Shown here piece by piece: positions 57,782-64,000 of a stretch of 64,000 nucleotides of DNA. How positions within the stretch are numbered: the stretch's first letter is position 1; the number at the start of each line of letters is the position of its first letter. The stretch spans positions 705,768 to 769,767 of the forward strand of contig JAQGDQ010000059.1 of the NCBI GenBank assembly GCA_030141605.1, read 5' to 3'. Under the pieces are notes generated by a model. That model had not been told where the DNA came from. It saw nothing but the letters and a program-made list of their open reading frames with translations, and ran no database searches. The translations under genes were made by a program, and so were the position numbers. The stretch is from Tubiluchus corallicola. Its lineage: Eukaryota > Priapulida > Priapulimorpha > Priapulimorphida > Tubiluchidae.

Positions 57782-58136
57782 TTGCGTTTAGGCAGGCCAT
57801 TCTGCTAACAATGAGTTTAATAGCGGTCGCTGACGTGTGGGAAGCCAAAATGACCTAGGAAACACACACAAGGCGTCCATCAAACAATGGAAACTATTCA
57901 AAAGGCATGGTTCTCACAGCCATAATGCATGTTGAATGTTGGCGCCTAGAATTACCCAAAATAAAATTTATTTTCCGCGCTTCTTTTACAGGAGTTAAGT
58001 AAAATTTTCCAAAAGCCCAAAAAACTCTCGTTGAATTTTTCTTTTTTGTCTCTAGATTGTTGTCAGTGCTTCTGTTACTGGCATTGGATTATTGGATAAT
58101 ATTGGCGTTCCAATTGTCTCAAATCTTATACGTATA
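57782..58136. other. stretch without supported genes
   Basis: Nothing recognised between the 57-kb repeat zone and the tRNA-like remnant. Confidence 0.5.
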
Positions 58137-58206
58137 TGGTAACGTAACTCAATGGTAGCGTAGCATGCTTTCACTCGAGAGGTCATGGGTTCCTTTCTCT
58201 GCTACA
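58137..58206 (+). pseudogene. tRNA-like remnant (tRNA-Glu-like or SINE head)
   Basis: TAACTCAATGGTAGCG resembles box A and the D arm. CTTTCAC resembles the anticodon loop of tRNA-Glu(UUC). GGTCATGGGTTCCTTTCTC resembles a damaged T arm/box B. Stem pairing is poor, so it is not a functional tRNA. Confidence 0.4.
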
Positions 58207-58738
58207 TCATGCCAAAAGTTTAAAAATAGATTAGTCTGCCGTCGATCAAGCAGGATGATTGAACGTACAGGTATATTGAAAACAAACATTAAATACTCTA
58301 GGTGTTTCTCTGCAATGTTCTGTCATAAAATACTTATTATTGTTATTATTTATTTTTATAACTACTGACATTGATATGCTCATGTAAAAACTGGAATTAG
58401 GCGGCTTCCGGTGAGTGGGAAAACGATCACCTCATCGTTTGCAGCCCCATTAGTTTTTAATTGCTATAAACAATTTAAATAATTCAAAACTGACAAACTA
58501 GGGACGATTTAATTGTGTCCGAAATTTGTTTTAGAACACACAAACTGTAGGAAGGGAAATAATTCTTTTGTGCGAAAATAGCATGACATTATGTAAATCT
58601 TATGGGTGAAAATAGAAAATGGCGGTCAATTTCAATTAATTTAGTTTTTTGTATAAGGTAACAAATTCATTATTATCTTAGTTAGCGAGCATAAGAGATT
58701 ATGCTTTCTTAGCAAAAATAAAAATTTATTAATAAGTC

Positions 58739-58790
58739 TAACCGGGATTTGTACCCACAACCTTTGGAAACAGATCTTATTCACTAATTA
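58739..58790 (-). pseudogene. tRNA-derived SINE fragment
   Basis: On the minus strand, TAGTGAATAAGATCTGTTTCC then AAAGGTTGTGGGTACAAATC then CCGGTTA. The box-B-like GGTACAAATCC sits in a T arm that pairs (GGG..CCC), and TAGTGAATAAG is box-A-like. The 5' part is eroded. This looks like a SINE head or tRNA pseudogene. Confidence 0.45.
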
Positions 58791-61700
58791 TTTGTTTCAG
58801 CAGCGCTTTCACGGCAATTACCTACCGTTTATATAGTGATGTGTACGTACCACTGCGTTAATAAACCTTCAGTGCATTTCCTTCTGCCAAACTCGTGCCA
58901 TCAATATTGTCAGATGGACGCAGCATGTCCACTACTAAAACTAATTGACTGAACTTATAGCCCGCATCATTTGACGGAGGCGAATATGTCTGCCTAACGA
59001 TCGTTATGGTGCAGGGGCATTTACATGCAAACATGCCTCTTCATTATTCTTGACTAGCTGTTACTGTTTTGTATTACTTCGTGTAAGATTTATCACCTAA
59101 GCCAGGTCGCTAGATGACGACTTTTAACAGTCATTTCTGTTTTAGTAAAAATTTCTTCACAAATAAATGAGATCGTTATTTTAGCGATTGCATAAAGATG
59201 GAGCCACCTTTGCTGTTGATTTGCGCTCGGATTGCAATCCTTTGTGCCTCTAGATAAGCTTGATCTGTTTGAGCAATAAAATCGAACCTTCTTAATCACC
59301 GAGAGGATATTATTGACGCCCGGAAATCTTCCTACCAATCAACGGTTTCACATTTTAGCTTTTGATTGAGTATTGAATTCTTTATGGAAGCATGTAATGC
59401 ACTCATTGCTGCCTCCCCGTCAGTTGCGCAGCTATTAATTATCTGCACAAGTTAGTGTAATTGATATACATTGATTGGCACAGTTATGAAGCCACTTGCT
59501 GAATCATTGCATTGGCTGGAATATTAGATAACCGTAAGAAGATAATGGTCAAGTAATGGCCTGTTATTACGAGTCTGGCTGGTTATTTCTGCCTTTTATG
59601 TAAACACTGCTTCACTGAGCGTGGCTGCAATCAAATCCGTGTCTGGTGCATATAAGGTCTACATGGAAGACAGACCCTGTATTAGGCAGAATAAACATGT
59701 TTTAGAGCAGATTTTATTGCCCAGTGTTGATATAAGCTGGCTGAAGATAAGATACAGAAATACTCTAGTATTGTTTTACCTGACTTCAATTTTAGTTCGT
59801 GTAACTAATTTTCACATCTTATAGCTTCTGTATAACATGAAGCAAACTGTAAACTTTTTGAAGCGCACAATCTTAATTTAAAGTGTTTAACGTGACTAAT
59901 AGTCAAGTGCCACAAGGCAACGAAGAAAAGTGCCAGACAATCAGACATTTAAATGGCCCGACCTAATTATTACAATGAACAGAGACAATTGTTCCTTGTT
60001 GTCCACAACAAAAAGTTTTGTGCATGTCACTAAGTCAAGTTCAAGCATCTTAATTGCAATACTACGGTTAACGGTCAATTTGAAAGGTGCTAAGCAAATT
60101 CAAACATCGTCTTTGTTTTTGCACGGAGCTTTTCCAAGTTTTGCCAATCAAATAGTTAAATTTTAAGATAAAATGTGACGCAGTAGTTTACAATACCATC
60201 TAGCCCTAATGTGGCCAATCAATCAGCTTTTGTTTTTTCACCAAAGAGTTTAATGGCAAAAAACCATCAACTTATAGACTTAAACCTTCGGACTATATGT
60301 TTAGTTTTCGTTTTTTAATTCAATTAATCACTGCATTTAGAGATCTAGTGCTACTTTTAATGGTATCGAACTTGATTAAAGTCACAAAATTAAAATTAGG
60401 TTTCCTACCTTGCTATACCATTACGAAATAAAACAGAGACCGCATTAATGGGACCACATTAAACTATAAAACACTCTATGCTATGAAGGACATAGCATGT
60501 CCTTAATCAAGGTATATTAATAAGGACACAACATAGCATGAAATTTGCACATAGCAATATCGACTAGTTTATAATCTTAAGGTTATGACCGTATGCAAAT
60601 ACCGTGCAGCTCATTTCTGATCTTAACTCTCAGGCGGTTTCCAAGTGATTTCTCATTTCTCTTTAAGCATATACTGCCAGGCTTATTTTGCTTATTACAG
60701 TACTAGAAATCGTACAGATCTCAGGTTCGTGTACAACGCTGCACCAGGATTTTCATGTCAGATACTGAGACATAATTGGTGCAGTCACAATTTTCTCTGG
60801 GAAACATCTGTTCTCAAGTTTTTAAAGCAAAACAGGACTATTTTTCATATCCTACCCCATTTTGAAGTACGGCAAAGTGTACAATGCCAAAGCATCCCTA
60901 GGTTAAAAAGTTAATTAACGGCGGGCCATCTGAGCTAGTTATGACATCAATTTTTAACAGCAAAAACATTCCATGAACGTGTTGCACGTCTTTGCAGAAA
61001 CGCAAATTGATGTATAGTGCTACTGCACAACATTCTGTGTAATATATAAAAACTTAGCAAATTGTAAGATAAAAATTGAAATTTTAAATTTACCGCTGTG
61101 CTCACGCATGAGCTCTCGAACGTGTGTATTATATCACAAACGAACAGCTGCGAACTAGAGGTACAGCGCCTTTTTTCATACAATACGTTTCCGAAATGCA
61201 GGTGCTAGTGCCCATCTAACTAACGAAATGCTTTCCATGCGACCTGTAAATAAATCAGATGCAAATAGGGACAAGCCTAACTCAAATCCTGCACCATAAT
61301 CCTGATCCCAACTTATATTTTGTTGAGTGTATGCTATTTGCTGGGTACTATGTTGAACGACAGTGTTACTTTTTCTTTTGTTGCTTTAGCAGCTACGCGG
61401 TGTTATAAAAATTGCCGCTAAATATTGCTTCCCAATTAAGCTATTTATCTTCAGGCATCTCGCATCGATAGAGTGATAAATAGATTTCTTCAAAACAAAA
61501 GGCGAGCTTTTTATTAAATAATGTTAGGCTTTGTGATAATAAATTGTTTCCTTTGAGAAACTGTAGTGAAGACAAATTGGATGAAATTACGCGTGAAGAG
61601 AAATCTTGAACCGGCAGTACCAAAAATTTAAACTTGAGGTGATGTATAAGTAAACTGCTAACCAATTAGCAATAAAGCAAAAAAACGAATGTATAAGCAT

Positions 61701-62920
61701 TAAACAGAATCCAGTGTACAAGCTAATTCAGAATTATTTGTTTCAAAGCAAGTTAAACGGTGTTATATCAGGAGAATAACTGGATAGTCTACTAAAAATG
61801 GCTTTCGTGCTTTAATTAAGCATCAGTAATAAAGCTCAGTGAATTAAGTTACATAGTTACAGTATAGTTTCTGTGAAACGTTATCAACTCTTTTATGTAG
61901 ACTTATGGTTATACAGCTTCCACTTATAAAAATAGACGAGTAAGTAGCCGTTGCCCGCGAATAAATTGTTGTTTAAATCGTTTTTCATCGCGTTTGCACG
62001 GTTTCACGAAAATTGTACCTAGAAAATTTAAATTTGCTGCTATTACGTGTATCAAGCGAAAGCATGACAGCATGTAAATCATTTATTTAAAAGTGGTTGA
62101 TAAACGGATCATAGCCTCATAGGTATTTAATTTCCCTAAAAATGTATATTAGGAGAATTTTGGCCCAAGTAATGGATGACCTCTAGAGTCACATATCGAT
62201 ACCTAAGCTTTCGTATACAGTTCGGTACTTCATAATGGCAATTTTTCGTCATTTTCTTCACCTTATACCTCTTATTTTATAAAGAACGAGACCGTGGAGC
62301 CGATGCTGATAATGGTTGGATAGCTCGTTCATTGGTGGGTTTAGTAGTCCTATTTAGATTCTGAGGCAGTCCCACTCCAGCCCCTTGGATTTTCAGTTCT
62401 CTGAAAAGAGAAGGAACTGGGCTACACTACAGTGTGGGGTCACTTTCTTAAGCACTTCCATTATAGCCCAAAAGAACGCTATAAATACAAGTTCTCTTCT
62501 TGCGATTTTCTCACTGGGGCAAGAATAGAGCGAAACTCATTCTTAGTGACGTTATGCATTACATTCTGTTACAGACTGGATGTTAAAGTATATCCCAAAA
62601 AAATTTCCATACAAATTTTTATTACTTAGCATTACGCATACCTGTTTGAAAGACTTACGTAAGTGTAAGTGAAAATGATAATTGATAATAACGTAAAATG
62701 TTCGCGCACTCATCCCGAGAGTTTAAATTACAGTTTTTTAGTACTAATTTTATACGGCTAACTCAATCCTGTATGTACCAAAACAGCACGTAGGTTTGAG
62801 TGATATAAAATTTCAAGACGAATTTTTAAGCTCTATTTATGAAGAGTGTTTTCTCGCAGTTTAATTAAGTTTATATCTTGTAAGAGTTGATCATTACGAG
62901 AGCAGTAAGTAAACTATGCA
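58791..62920. other. long stretch without supported genes
   Basis: AT-rich with scattered short ORFs lacking coding character. A small imperfect palindrome around ACATAGCATGTCCTTAAT and ATTAATAAGGACACAACATAGC lies at 60480-60545. Nothing else seen. Confidence 0.5.
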
Positions 62921-62990
62921 GAATGTTCGCGCATTATTGATCATTGGTCGATGGGTGTGGTGTGGTGTGGGCGGCTTGGTGTGGATTGAT
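62921..62990 (+). repeat. motif plus GTGTGG run, inverted copy of the 55-kb locus
   Basis: GAATGTTCGCGCATTATTGA then TCATTGGT, followed after 6 bp by GGGTGTGGTGTGGTGTGGGC. The order (motif, then GTGTGG minisatellite) mirrors 55332 down to 54800, but the spacer is far shorter here. Confidence 0.65.
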
Positions 62991-64000
62991 ATTGTGGAAC
63001 AGTATGCAAAAGTTTTTGCGGATTTTGGCTAGTTCGCTTACTAGCATAAACCACATGAACGTAAAGCATGAATAAACAGTCATTTAAAAGTGAGCTATTA
63101 TTTTTACCTACCAGTGTGACACAACTGCTGCACAGCGGCTTTCGTGCACAAACGAAGAAATCACTGAGCCCTTGATTTTCGGAAGAGATTGTTTTCTACT
63201 TTTGCAGTATCTCTGAGCCTAAAATCTCTCCTGTTTTTAATCTTTTAATCAATTGCCGTAATGGACGCACGGAACATAAAGCAGAAACAATAATTACACT
63301 CTGCTTGCATGGCACCTTCAGTGAAGAACTGCTTTTGCATGATTCGCAATCTGGTTTCTCCCACGAAATAATACCAACTACTACTTAAACTTAATTTGTG
63401 CCGTGTTAATCACTTGTGTGATTGTTTTAATATTTTTGCACTTTTACACGTCTGAATATTATTGCAGTGTTTACATTGTTTCGTATAATCAACGTCAGAC
63501 AAGTTTTTATGCATTTGACAACTTTTTAACATGTAACATTAGAGTGGGCATATAATATATAACATTTAAAAGCAGTGGTAGTAGTAGTAATAGAAATGTT
63601 TCTATATGTTGTAACCGTTTGCGTAAAAAAGACTAGTAAATCCTTGTTGAAGGAACTATGAAAACACTACAATTCATCACGCCAATGTATGCTAACCTGT
63701 TCTTCTAATAATACAATATTAACAAACCGGTACTGGTCAGCTGATTTTTTTTCCGGAAATAGTCAACCGGAAATACGTCATTTAAAGCCCAGTGGAAATA
63801 CAAATGACAAACGTGTTACTTTAAATACAGCTAGAGGATCCAAGTTATATAAACACAGGAAAAATTATACAAACCTACGGTCATTGTCATTGCTGCTTCT
63901 ATTTCTCGCTTTGTACACGTGACTATAGAAATCCTGGCCCAATTTTTCGATAAGGTGGAAAGGCTGGAGAGGGTCAGAAATTACCAAAAATGATTAGGCG
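62991..64000. other. right end of window, nothing firm
   Basis: Two CCGGAAAT (ETS-like) sites occur at about 63753 and 63769, ahead of an open frame at 63689-63922 with no recognised product. Otherwise nothing. Confidence 0.4.

Noticed and set aside
58390-58450. A third tRNA-like block (GTGAGTGGGAAAACGATCACC)
   Set aside because: No box B and no clover-leaf pairing.

Overview
This is a 64-kb window of AT-rich, intron-rich animal nuclear DNA. Two conserved metazoan genes are recognisable, lying head to head. They carry GT-AG introns of 0.4 to 2.8 kb, plus one intron of 19 kb. The rest is non-coding sequence with microsatellites and decayed transposons. There are no bacterial-style operons, CRISPR arrays or rRNAs. 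The gene content and the decayed CR1/L2-like retrotransposon suit a non-vertebrate animal. I cannot name the phylum from sequence alone.

Left part, 1-9822, minus strand: eight coding exons of the mitochondrial 2-oxoglutarate/malate carrier (SLC25A11). The last exon or exons lie beyond the left edge. Its introns hold a pogo-like MITE (2116-2307) and a tRNA-derived SINE-like unit (8045-8292). A hAT-like candidate (250-1612) lies 3' of the last visible exon. A 432-bp interval (9823-10254) separates the carrier start codon from the divergent start codon of the next gene and probably acts as a shared promoter.

Middle part, 10255-41545, plus strand: a complete 13-exon model for TXNDC11, 888 residues, with phases agreeing at all 12 junctions. 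It has an N-terminal membrane anchor, a degenerate first thioredoxin fold, a cysteine-rich middle, an active-looking C-terminal thioredoxin fold (APWCGFC) and a C-terminal coiled coil. Intron 10 holds an 882-bp hAT-type element with perfect 8-bp target duplications, inserted inside what reads as a phase-compatible cassette exon. Intron 12 (18,978 bp) holds unexplained exon-like segments, a 470-bp GA/purine tract, a foldback structure and a non-LTR retrotransposon remnant.

Right part, 41546-64000: the TXNDC11 3' UTR and poly(A) signal, a possible 52-residue membrane mini-gene with its own AATAAA, a retrotransposon tail ending in (GATA)n beside a possible two-exon small gene, and GA, ACCAC and other minisatellites. 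There are also two repeat families present as inverted copies 7-15 kb apart, and tRNA-derived fragments. No other protein gene there could be recognised with confidence.

Nothing here is a clear new biological system. The best leads are the transposon-split cassette exon, the phase-consistent exon chain inside the 19-kb intron, the 41-bp repeat family, and the small unannotated ORFs with good splice or poly(A) signals.
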